This document shows, one piece after another, positions 14,521 to 20,379 of a stretch of DNA of 23,775 nt. Position numbers and translations under genes: made by a program. Each line of letters starts with the position of its first letter. Within the stretch, counting starts at the first letter, position 1. Below the pieces are notes generated by a model. It had not been told where the DNA came from. It saw only the letters and a list, made by a program, of their open reading frames with translations, and searched no databases. This stretch comes from a virus: IMG/VR virus record IMGVR_UViG_3300036832_001505, positions 1 to 23,775 of that record, one strand, 5' to 3'.

Positions 14521-14712
14521 TCACCTGGGCAGACGTCGGCGTGGGCCGATGATCGGGGTGTCGGTGGCCCCGCAGACGGCGCACCCGGCAGGCGGGTGCC
14601 CGAGTGGGCATTCGCAGTGGTCGATGACGAGCTCGGTGCCCCGGGCGCCCCATTCGAGGTGGCCGTAGCAGCGTCCGTTGGGGTGGGTGACGAGGATCTC
14701 TGGCTCGGTCAT
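14521..14712 (-). CDS. Small Cys/His-rich protein, 63 aa, likely metal-binding
   Basis: ATG 14712 overlaps the preceding stop (ATGA); the gene ends at TGA 14523-14521. The protein has Cys15, His18, His32, Cys33, Cys35, His39, Cys44 and Cys47 within 63 residues, including CECPLGHPPAGCAVCG, so a zinc knuckle or small ribbon is likely. It ends in a basic RRRLPR. Small zinc proteins of this kind are common in actinophages and are usually uncharacterised. It is separated from the next gene by the 111 bases that contain the start hairpin. Confidence 0.6.
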   Translation of the reverse strand: MTEPEILVTHPNGRCYGHLEWGARGTELVIDHCECPLGHPPAGCAVCGATDTPIIGPRRRLPR

Positions 14713-15056
14713 GACTCGTCCCAGTCATTCTCAAACTCGGCGTCCGTCATGACGTGATGATCAGCACCGTACGTGTAGTGGCCGACCATCTTGGCTCGCC
14801 AGTACTCCTTGGGTCCCTCCGGGGCGATGCTGGCCTCGTAGTTTTCTTGGTCTAGCCGGTCTTGTGCGTCGGCGTCATTGAGCGGCTCGCTGTCGACCTG
14901 TGCGGCCCAGTCGGTGACCAGGATCGCCAGCTTCGCCAGCCGCCCGGCCACGATCTGGAGGTCGGCGGCGAGCTCCGTCAGGAGTCGGGCGTGGAGCGCC
15001 AACGCTTCCGCCCGGGTGCGCGGCTCTGGCTCGGTCACGAAGCTCACCTCGTCCAT
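14709..15056 (-). CDS. Hypothetical helical protein, 115 aa
   Basis: Starts at ATG 15056 within the last 13 bases of the upstream gene and overlaps the downstream start by four bases. Residues 13-55 are a strongly helical Ala/Leu-rich region (TRAEALALHARLLTELAADL then RLAKLAILVTDWAAQV). The C-terminal half is acidic and polar with EYWRAKMVGHYTYGADHHVM and a DAEFENDWDES end. No signal peptide or clear transmembrane segment is present. Family not recognised. Tight overlap on both sides indicates translation together with its neighbours. Confidence 0.6.
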   Translation of the reverse strand: MDEVSFVTEPEPRTRAEALALHARLLTELAADLQIVAGRLAKLAILVTDWAAQVDSEPLNDADAQDRLDQENYEASIAPEGPKEYWRAKMVGHYTYGADHHVMTDAEFENDWDES

Positions 15057-16123
15057 GACTTCACCTTGTCGGCCGGGCGCAGAAGGGGTGCCTCCGCTGG
15101 TCCTTTGAGGAACGACTCGATGAACTTGGGCCGGTGCTGGCTGTACCCGGGGCCGTAGGCCTGGTTACGCCAGTACCCCTCCACGATCCAGCGGTGGCGA
15201 TAGGTGCGGGTGCCGGGCGGTGGCGCCTCGGAGTCCCGCGGCCGGTGACGCTGGCGGAGCTGGATGATCTTCACCCTCGGGTCGAGGCCGTCCCTGGAGC
15301 GGCCAAAGCGGCGCGCCACCGCCCGGTTCGGCGCCCGCGCCTCCACTGGATCGGCCAGCCCGGGCTGCGACGACAGAATCCACAGCGCGGCCAGCCGTCG
15401 ACGGTCCTCGCACATCGACGCCACCTGGGTGTCGGTCAGGTCGCCGCCCTGCGCGAACTGTGCGTCGGTCAGCGGATCGTCAACGCTGCGCCCGTAGGGC
15501 CAGACCAGAGAGCCCAGCGGCATCAGCGGGTACTGCCGGTCGACGGCGCCCGGGCCGTAGACGGTGATGCCGATGACCGGCTCGCCGGTGTTCTCCCACA
15601 GCGCTTGGCCCCACAGGTACGCCCCGGTGTTGCAGTTGAGGCCCGAGCCGGTGGAGTCGAGTCCGGCCAGGGGAGTCTGGAAAACGACCAGCCCGGCTGC
15701 GTCGGGCACCAGATCGGGGGTGAGGACGGCGGACGGCATCGTCGGCGCTGCGCCCGCCAGCAGGTCGCACATCTCGTGGCCGACGAACCAGAGCATGGCC
15801 TCGCTGGCGTTTCGCCACTCCCACTCCGGTTTGAACTGGTGCTGGCCCGCCGACACTGAGTTGAGCAGCGGCTGGATCGCGGTCAGGCGCCCGTAGCGGT
15901 TCCAGTCGTCGACCAGCCACTGACGCCAATCGGGCAGATCCGCTGGCCTCGGCAGCCACGCCCCCAGCCGCTCGTCCAGACCGGCTGCCTCCCGTGGGTC
16001 GATGTAGATGTTCTCCCCGTCCGGTCCGATGATGGTGTACGGCGCCGGGAGCGCGCCGTTGGAATCGGCGTGCGGATGCCAGCCGAAGTCAGGCTCTGGA
16101 CGGGATTTCTCCACGTCGGCCAT
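15044..16123 (-). CDS. Large hypothetical protein, 359 aa, first gene of the minus-strand operon
   Basis: ATG 16123 lies six bases after a strong AGGAGGT on that strand. The N-terminal half has YTIIGPDGENIYIDPREAAG and WRQWLVDDWNRYGRLTAI; the middle has EAMLWFVGHEMCDLLAGAAP and LVVFQTPLAGLDS. The last 130 residues (RRRLAALWILSSQ, VKIIQLRQRHRP, RHRWIVEGYWRNQAYGPGYS, HRPKFIESFLKGPAEAPLL) match a C-terminal module that I recognise from uncharacterised proteins on actinobacterial mobile elements. No catalytic motif or function is known to me. Divergent from the integrase across a 199-base control region, it is the lead gene of a candidate prophage-expressed unit. Confidence 0.65.
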   Translation of the reverse strand: MADVEKSRPEPDFGWHPHADSNGALPAPYTIIGPDGENIYIDPREAAGLDERLGAWLPRPADLPDWRQWLVDDWNRYGRLTAIQPLLNSVSAGQHQFKPEWEWRNASEAMLWFVGHEMCDLLAGAAPTMPSAVLTPDLVPDAAGLVVFQTPLAGLDSTGSGLNCNTGAYLWGQALWENTGEPVIGITVYGPGAVDRQYPLMPLGSLVWPYGRSVDDPLTDAQFAQGGDLTDTQVASMCEDRRRLAALWILSSQPGLADPVEARAPNRAVARRFGRSRDGLDPRVKIIQLRQRHRPRDSEAPPPGTRTYRHRWIVEGYWRNQAYGPGYSQHRPKFIESFLKGPAEAPLLRPADKVKSWTR

Positions 16124-16149
16124 GATGTACCTCCTAGGTTCGAGTGAGA

Positions 16150-16172
16150 CCTCGGGGATCCTAGAACCGAGG
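16150..16172. repeat. Short inverted repeat in the leader of the minus-strand operon
   Basis: CCTCGG, 11 bases, CCGAGG: a 6-bp hairpin about 27-49 bases upstream of ATG 16123 on that strand. It contains TAGGAT (minus strand, 16163-16158), which fits a TANNNT -10 element, but no -35 is visible. Structural or promoter role uncertain. Confidence 0.25.
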
Positions 16173-16209
16173 GTGTGTCGCGCGGGCGAAACGCCACATC
16201 GCCGGGTGT

Positions 16210-16243
16210 TTTAGGTGACTACACCTCCCCACGATCACCTAAA
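16210..16243. promoter_or_regulatory. 34-bp dyad site between the divergent operon and the integrase: attP core or operator
   Basis: Perfect 9-bp arms, TTTAGGTGA (16210-16218) and TCACCTAAA (16235-16243), with a 16-base asymmetric spacer containing CACCTCCCC. The position, 80 bases before the integrase start, and the arm/spacer geometry are like serine integrase attP sites, for example the dyad arms of phiC31 attP. However, the inner core recurs at 17947-17979 over the repressor promoter, which favours an operator. Both readings remain open. Confidence 0.5.
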
Positions 16244-16277
16244 GTCTCCGGCGCCGGATATGGTTACGGCTCCCCCG

Positions 16278-16294
16278 GGCGCCACAGCGGCGCC
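16278..16294 (+). repeat. Short hairpin in the integrase leader
   Basis: GGCGCC, five bases, GGCGCC in the 5' region of the integrase gene. A palindrome CCGGCGCCGG (16248-16257) and TATGGT (16259-16264, a possible -10) lie just upstream. No -35 element is visible. Weak evidence. Confidence 0.25.
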
Positions 16295-16322
16295 AGGGTC
16301 ACCTCACTCAAGGAGACAAACG

Positions 16323-17828
16323 ATGACCACCCGCAGCCCTACTGGCCGCGTCACGCCCAAGAAGACCAACCTCCGCTGGATCATTTACTTCCGGCTCTCC
16401 ATCGGCGACCCCAACATGCAGCGCGACGCGGCGCGCCAGCGCGCCGAGCTCTACGGTCTGGTGGAGCGCCAGGGTGGAACGGTGGTGGCCGAGCTGGGCC
16501 AGGGCGACCGCAGCGCTTCCGAGTTCGCCACCCGGAAGCGGTCGGAGTATGCCGAGGCCATGAGGATGATCGACCGCGGTGAGGCCGATGCCATCGCCTT
16601 CAGCCGCGTCGACCGGATCCTGCGCCGGATGGACGAATGCGTGGACCTGCTGCGCCGGGTGCGGGAGACAGACCTGGAGGTGTGGGACTGCTCCGAGGAC
16701 GAGGAGATGAGGCTGAATACCGCCAACGGGCGCAAGCGCCTCCAAGACAAGGTCAACTCGGCCGAGTACGAGACGGCCATAATCTCCTGGCGGGTCAAGC
16801 GGGCCACCAAGGCGCGCCGGGAGGAGAAAGGTCTGCCCACCTCGGGCGCCTGCCTCGGCTGGGCCGACACCACGACCATCTGCGAGGACGAGGCCCGGTG
16901 GGTAGCGGCCATGGTCGAGCGGGTGCTGCGGGGCGAAGCGCTGACTACGGTGGCCCGGTGGCTCAACGCCAACGGTGTCGAGCGTAAGAGGAGCGACCGA
17001 CCGTGGGACGTGTCGAGCGTGGCCTCGGTGGTGACGACCCCTCGCAACTTCGGCCTGCTGGCCTTTCAGGGCGAGATCCTCGGGCCATCGAAGGTGCCGG
17101 GGATCTGCCCGACCGAGAGCTACGGGCAGGTCCGCTCGGCGCTGGCGGAGCGGGCGATGCCCTCGACACGGCCACGTAACGCGTCGACGCTGGCGACGCT
17201 GGTCCACTGCTCGCAGTGCGGGATGGCGATGCTCCGCCAGACCGGAGGCGCCGTCCGGGTCACCCTGGCCTGCCGGCGCCAGCTCTGTACGCCCCGCTGT
17301 GGCGCCGGTGGCATCGACTACCAGCTCACCGAGGACCACATCACCGACCTGGTGACGCAGTGGATCGACGGCGCCGAGCTGGCCGACCTGATGGCGCCCG
17401 AGTCCCGGGTGGACACCGACGCCATCGCCGCCGAGCTGGCCCGGCTGGAGGCGAAACTCTCCGAGGCCACCGACGACTGGCTGGACGACAAGATCGATCA
17501 GGCGCGCTACGACACCATCTCGGCCAAGGTCAAGACCCGACGTGAGGAGCTGACCCTTACCCTGTCCCGAGCCACCGCCCACCTGGTCTTGGCAGAGTAT
17601 GTGGGGAAGCCGGGCGCGTTGGCCGAGCGGTGGCCTCGGTTGGCTACGGAGGTGAAGAGGACGATCATCTCCGAAGCGCTGGACCTGCGCCACGTGAGCA
17701 TCGTGGTCGACCCACCGACGCCGGGCGGACCCAACTCGCCAGGCTCCAACGTCCGCTTCGACCCCGAGGACCCGGCCACCCAGGAGGCCACGTGGGCGCG
17801 GATCCGGCTGGAGAAGCGCACCGACTGA
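16323..17828 (+). CDS. int: Serine integrase (large serine recombinase)
   Basis: A 501-residue protein starting at ATG 16323 behind AAGGAG; the frame is open to 16215, but that extension crosses the dyad site and is not protein-like. Residues 18-150 form the resolvase-type catalytic domain: YFRLSIGD with Arg24 and nucleophile Ser26, QRDAARQR, and AIAFSRVDRILRR with further active-site Arg. Residues 155-290 are the recombinase domain (GWADTTTI, WLNANGVERKRSDRPWDVSS, TTPRNFGLLAF). The zinc ribbon has Cys296, Cys299, Cys322 and Cys326, with an extra Cys317. A coiled coil (365-425) follows. It would join attP to a host attB; excision needs a partner directionality factor, and none is recognisable in the window. 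Confidence 0.95.
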   Translation: MTTRSPTGRVTPKKTNLRWIIYFRLSIGDPNMQRDAARQRAELYGLVERQGGTVVAELGQGDRSASEFATRKRSEYAEAMRMIDRGEADAIAFSRVDRILRRMDECVDLLRRVRETDLEVWDCSEDEEMRLNTANGRKRLQDKVNSAEYETAIISWRVKRATKARREEKGLPTSGACLGWADTTTICEDEARWVAAMVERVLRGEALTTVARWLNANGVERKRSDRPWDVSSVASVVTTPRNFGLLAFQGEILGPSKVPGICPTESYGQVRSALAERAMPSTRPRNASTLATLVHCSQCGMAMLRQTGGAVRVTLACRRQLCTPRCGAGGIDYQLTEDHITDLVTQWIDGAELADLMAPESRVDTDAIAAELARLEAKLSEATDDWLDDKIDQARYDTISAKVKTRREELTLTLSRATAHLVLAEYVGKPGALAERWPRLATEVKRTIISEALDLRHVSIVVDPPTPGGPNSPGSNVRFDPEDPATQEATWARIRLEKRTD

Positions 17829-17855
17829 CCGCTAAGTGACATCCGAGGCAGGGAC

Positions 17856-17881
17856 CGAGAGCGGCCACGCGGCCGCTCTCG
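17856..17881 (+). terminator. Strong terminator hairpin after the integrase
   Basis: A perfect 11-bp stem (CGAGAGCGGCC / GGCCGCTCTCG) with a four-base loop ACGC, 28 bases after the integrase stop. There is no T-run, as is usual in GC-rich genomes. It would keep integrase transcription out of the repressor control region, and may also act on the opposite strand. Confidence 0.75.
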
Positions 17882-17916
17882 TCGCGTAGTCCTGGCATTA
17901 GTGACAAAAATGCTTC

Positions 17917-17945
17917 ATGACAACGACCGCTCACCGCGTTAGAAA
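17917..17945 (+). promoter_or_regulatory. Candidate promoter of the repressor gene
   Basis: ATGACA (17917-17922; five of six against TTGACA), a 17-base spacer, then TAGAAA (17940-17945; four of six against TATAAT). Transcription would begin near 17952, about 50 bases before GTG 18000. The region is AT-richer than its surroundings (TTAGTGACAAAAATGCTTC). Confidence 0.4.
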
Positions 17946-17946
17946 C

Positions 17947-17979
17947 GTGACTACTCCACCTCCCCTTGGTGGGGATCAC
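17947..17979. promoter_or_regulatory. Candidate operator over the repressor promoter, related to the site upstream of the integrase
   Basis: GTGACTAC, two extra bases, CACCTCCCC, then TTGGTGGGG and ATCAC. The site upstream of the integrase reads GTGACTAC, ACCTCCCC, ACG, ATCAC. The present copy lies directly after the predicted -10, over the transcription start, so binding here would block the repressor promoter. Related half-motifs TAAGTGAC (17833-17840) and TTAGTGAC (17898-17905) lie just upstream. Confidence 0.45.
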
Positions 17980-17999
17980 GGGAGAACCGGAGGTCGACC

Positions 18000-18377
18000 G
18001 TGGCCCTGACCGTTCCAAGACCATCGCTAGGCGTGCGCATTCGGGAGGCGAGGGAGGCTCGGGGCTGGACGCAGCAGACCCTGGCCGACAAGATTCTGGT
18101 AGACCGGACAGCGGTCGTGCGCTGGGAGCACGACGATCGGGCGCCCACGGCGCGCCACCGTAGGGATCTGGCGCTCGCACTCGGGGGCCAGCCGTGGGAG
18201 TACACCGACGACGAGAGGATCCCTGTCGAGTCCACGCCCGCCCGGCGCGCCCGGGTGGCCCGGGCGAAGCTGCGCAAGGCTCAGGCCGAGGGAGTGCTGC
18301 CGGAAAAGCCTGCCCCGCTCACCCTCGTGGCCGTCGCCTCCGCCGCGCTGACCGCCGAAGTCGTGGCCTCGCCATGA
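18000..18377 (+). CDS. XRE-family helix-turn-helix regulator, candidate immunity repressor
   Basis: A 125-residue protein starting at GTG 18000 behind GGAGG (seven bases). Residues 10-66 form a HTH_3/XRE domain: GVRIREAREARGWTQQTLAD, then VDRTAVVRWEHDDRAPTARH and RRDLALALG. A basic region follows (ARRARVARAKLRKAQAEG, 81-98). The C-terminal 20 residues (APLTLVAVASAALTAEVVA) are mildly hydrophobic with no recognised domain. There is no peptidase or dimerisation domain of the LexA/CI type, so induction would not be by RecA-style self-cleavage. The position next to the integrase and control sites suggests the lysogeny repressor or a Cro-like partner. The downstream gene overlaps by four bases. 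Confidence 0.8.
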   Translation: MALTVPRPSLGVRIREAREARGWTQQTLADKILVDRTAVVRWEHDDRAPTARHRRDLALALGGQPWEYTDDERIPVESTPARRARVARAKLRKAQAEGVLPEKPAPLTLVAVASAALTAEVVASP

Positions 18378-18526
18378 CCGCCGTCGCCCTGTTCGCCCTG
18401 GCGTCGTTCGCCGCAGGCGCGCTCACCGCGGCGTACCGCCACCGCCACCCGGCGCAGTCGCCGCTGGCGCTCCACCTGCGGGCGCTGGGCCAGGCAGCCG
18501 CCCGGGCGCGAGGACGGCGCTCGTGA
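18374..18526 (+). CDS. Small single-span membrane protein, 50 aa
   Basis: ATG 18374 overlaps the repressor stop (ATGA), and its own stop overlaps the next GTG (GTGA). Residues 2-20 form one membrane span (TAVALFALASFAAGALTAA). The rest is basic and helical (YRHRHPAQSPLALHLRALGQ, ending RARGRRS), predicted to face the cytoplasm. Such small membrane proteins near the immunity genes are often linked to superinfection exclusion in temperate phages, but there is no sequence evidence of that here. Family unknown. Confidence 0.6.
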   Translation: MTAVALFALASFAAGALTAAYRHRHPAQSPLALHLRALGQAAARARGRRS

Positions 18527-19446
18527 TCACGGTCGTCCTGTGCCTCTACTGGCTCCTCCTGGCGTCAAGCTCGGGCCAGGCTCTGGAGCACTGGGAGCCG
18601 ACAGGCATTCCGGCCGTCGACTCCGCCGTGCGCCGCTGGCTCCCGGCGTCGATGTGCCCGAGCCACTTCAAGGACAAAGACGGGAACGTCCGCGTGGCCG
18701 ACCTGGCCCTGGCCTGCCTGGTGCTCTACGACCTGCGGGTACCACCGCGGCCCAACCTGCCCCAGGTGTTCGTGGTCCGCGGCGCCGTCGGCTTCACCGG
18801 GAAACTCCTGTCGGCGTTGGCGATGCGGGAAGGCTGGGACCTCGAGGAGGTGGGCACGGCCAACGATGGCTCCGCCACGTGGCGCATCCGGCGAATGGAT
18901 AACTGCCTGGCCGACGCATGCCCGCACTGGAAGCCGCCGCGGACCACGACGATGGAGATGGCCCGGAAGGCTGGCTGGACCAAGCGGAAGCGCGACGACC
19001 TGCCCTCCGCATACGAAACGATGGGCGAGCGGATGCTGTCGTGGCGCTCCATCACCTGGCTCATCGACCACTACGCCCCGGGCGTGCGCCTCGGCATCGA
19101 GTCGAACCTCCCCGAGGGAGCGGCGCTGGACTGGGCAGACTACGACGCCACCGGGCCGGAGCTCGTCGGGGAGGTCGGTGAGGGACCGGTGGCGTCGCCA
19201 GGCTCGGTTGGCTCGGACGAGGTGAAAGGAGCCCAGGTCTACGGTCAGACTCCGGGCCAACCGACCGGGCTGGCGCCAGCGGAAGCTCCGCCACCTCCGC
19301 TGGCCTCGCCCACTCCGGTCGAGGTGGTCGTGCCCGACGCCGTCTACGACAACCTGCCCGAGGCACGCGGGATGGGCCTCGGCCAGCGCCAGCCGCGCTA
19401 CGACCCTGACGACGCCACGACCAAAGAGGGGATCCCCAACCCATGA
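18523..19446 (+). CDS. RecT-like single-strand annealing protein (remote match)
   Basis: A 307-residue frame from GTG 18523. Residues about 39-195 follow the RecT layout: LPASMCPSHFKD, VADLALACLVLYDLRVPPRP, LPQVFVVRGAVGFTGKLLSA, LAMREGWDLE, then MEMARKAGWTKR and YETMGERMLSWRSITWLIDH, YAPGVRLGI. RecT proteins anneal DNA strands during phage replication and recombination. Residues 220-307 are Pro/Ala-rich and probably disordered. The first 20 residues (ITVVLCLYWLLLASSSGQA) are hydrophobic like a membrane anchor, which is odd for this family. A later start (GTG 18628 or ATG 18652) is possible but lacks a good ribosome binding site. Cys128 and Cys133 are extra. The call is by pattern and moderate. 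Confidence 0.6.
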   Translation: MITVVLCLYWLLLASSSGQALEHWEPTGIPAVDSAVRRWLPASMCPSHFKDKDGNVRVADLALACLVLYDLRVPPRPNLPQVFVVRGAVGFTGKLLSALAMREGWDLEEVGTANDGSATWRIRRMDNCLADACPHWKPPRTTTMEMARKAGWTKRKRDDLPSAYETMGERMLSWRSITWLIDHYAPGVRLGIESNLPEGAALDWADYDATGPELVGEVGEGPVASPGSVGSDEVKGAQVYGQTPGQPTGLAPAEAPPPPLASPTPVEVVVPDAVYDNLPEARGMGLGQRQPRYDPDDATTKEGIPNP

Positions 19447-19763
19447 AGACCAACCTGCCCAAGTTCGAAGGCCGACCGGTCGAGGCTGCCTCGCTCAGGC
19501 TCTCGGGCAAATCCCAGGAGCGGGTGGGGTCGCTGGCGCTCGGCGAGGAGGTCTACGTCATCGTGAAAGCGACTATCGCCAAGATCAGCCATGGCGACGC
19601 CAGCGAAGTCTTCACCCGCCAGCACGACGCCCGGGCCGTGGCGGTCGTCATCGTGGACCGCAAGGACGGTGAGCGCTGGCTGTCGGAGGCAGCGATGTTG
19701 GCCGACGAGCGCTTCGGGATTCAGAACCTCTTCGGCCCCAACGGTGAGCTGCGGGAGGAGTAG
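19443..19763 (+). CDS. Conserved-type early protein, 106 aa, unknown function
   Basis: ATG 19443 overlaps the preceding stop (ATGA). The product is beta-rich: LPKFEGRPVEAASLRLSGKS, LALGEEVYVIVKATIAKISH and FTRQHDARAVAVVIVD, then a polar helical end with SEAAMLADERFGIQNLFGPN. The pattern 'dominant strand, GEEVYVIV, SHGD' is familiar from uncharacterised proteins encoded near annealing proteins in actinophages, and is compatible with a small barrel fold. No nucleic acid binding has been shown to my knowledge. It sits directly downstream of the RecT-like gene, so a role in DNA handling is possible. Confidence 0.65.
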   Translation: MKTNLPKFEGRPVEAASLRLSGKSQERVGSLALGEEVYVIVKATIAKISHGDASEVFTRQHDARAVAVVIVDRKDGERWLSEAAMLADERFGIQNLFGPNGELREE

Positions 19764-19954
19764 TGCCGCCCGCTGGATGGACCAAGCTCAACCTCGGTGT
19801 CTACGTCAGCCCCGACGGCGCGCTCCACCTATCGCTGCGGGATCTGCTCGAAGCCAACGGCTACGAGGTGACGCCGGAGAACCTGGCGGCGCTGGTGGAC
19901 GCCGCCCGGGCCATGAGCCTCGACCTCGGCATCGAGCTGGAGGAGACAGAGTAG
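19763..19954 (+). CDS. Hypothetical protein, 63 aa
   Basis: GTG 19763 shares its first base with the last base of the preceding TAG. The product (PPAGWTKLNLGVYVSPDGAL then LSLRDLLEANGYEVTPENLA and a helical AALVDAARAMSLDLGIELEE) looks like a small alpha/beta protein with an acidic end. No family is recognised. It is in the continuous early operon, and translation is probably coupled to the gene before it. Confidence 0.6.
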   Translation: MPPAGWTKLNLGVYVSPDGALHLSLRDLLEANGYEVTPENLAALVDAARAMSLDLGIELEETE

Positions 19955-19956
19955 AG

Positions 19957-20379
19957 GTGTCGGTCAGCCCGAATCCCCTGCCCGTACCGGGTACGAGGGA
20001 CTTCACGCTGGCGGACGTGGGCCCGGGCTGGCAGGTGTGGATGCGCCAGCACCCGAGCTCGGACCTGCCCGACAAGGGTGGAATGGTCGTCCAGGTCCTC
20101 CACGGCTCGACGGCTGACGAGGCCACCGGAGAGGTCATCCCGGTCACCTACTACCGCTGCCTCGCCACGTGGAACCCGATGCCGTGGGCCAGCCTCAGCG
20201 CGGCCGACGTCGACCTGACCCGTCTGGACGGCCTCGACCGCGTCCGCGCCTTCGCCTGCTTCTGCTGGCTCCTGCGCCCGGTGGTGACCGGGAAGGCCAG
20301 GGTCGCCAGAGCGGCGCACATCGAGCCCGTCGAGGACGCCATCCGCCTGTGGCGGGCCATCAACTCGTGGACGCCGTGA
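19957..20379 (+). CDS. Hypothetical protein, 140 aa
   Basis: GTG 19957 lies two bases after the previous stop, with GGAGGAG about 14-20 bases upstream, so re-initiation is likely. Features: a Pro-rich start, FTLADVGPGWQVWMRQHPSS, a strand pair GGMVVQVLHGST and IPVTYYRCLATWNPMPWASL, then RVRAFACFCWLLRPVVTG and a C-terminal helix VEDAIRLWRAINSW. The YYRC...CFCW region has several Cys, but not in a metal-binding arrangement. Family unknown. Its TGA overlaps the ATG of a short Cys-containing frame (TGATG). Confidence 0.6.
   Translation: MSVSPNPLPVPGTRDFTLADVGPGWQVWMRQHPSSDLPDKGGMVVQVLHGSTADEATGEVIPVTYYRCLATWNPMPWASLSAADVDLTRLDGLDRVRAFACFCWLLRPVVTGKARVARAAHIEPVEDAIRLWRAINSWTP

Noticed and set aside
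16215-16322. Earlier integrase start at GTG 16215
   Set aside because: The start would lie within the dyad site, the extension is Pro/Ala-rich and unlike integrase N-termini, and AAGGAG sits before ATG 16323.
18000-18377. LexA/CI-type repressor with self-cleaving C-terminal domain
   Set aside because: The protein is only 125 residues, with no Ser-Lys peptidase motifs after the helix-turn-helix domain.
19591-19956. Extension of the 140-aa gene upstream to ATG 19591
   Set aside because: It would overlap two better frames with correct four-base or one-base coupling, and the extra residues are low-complexity.
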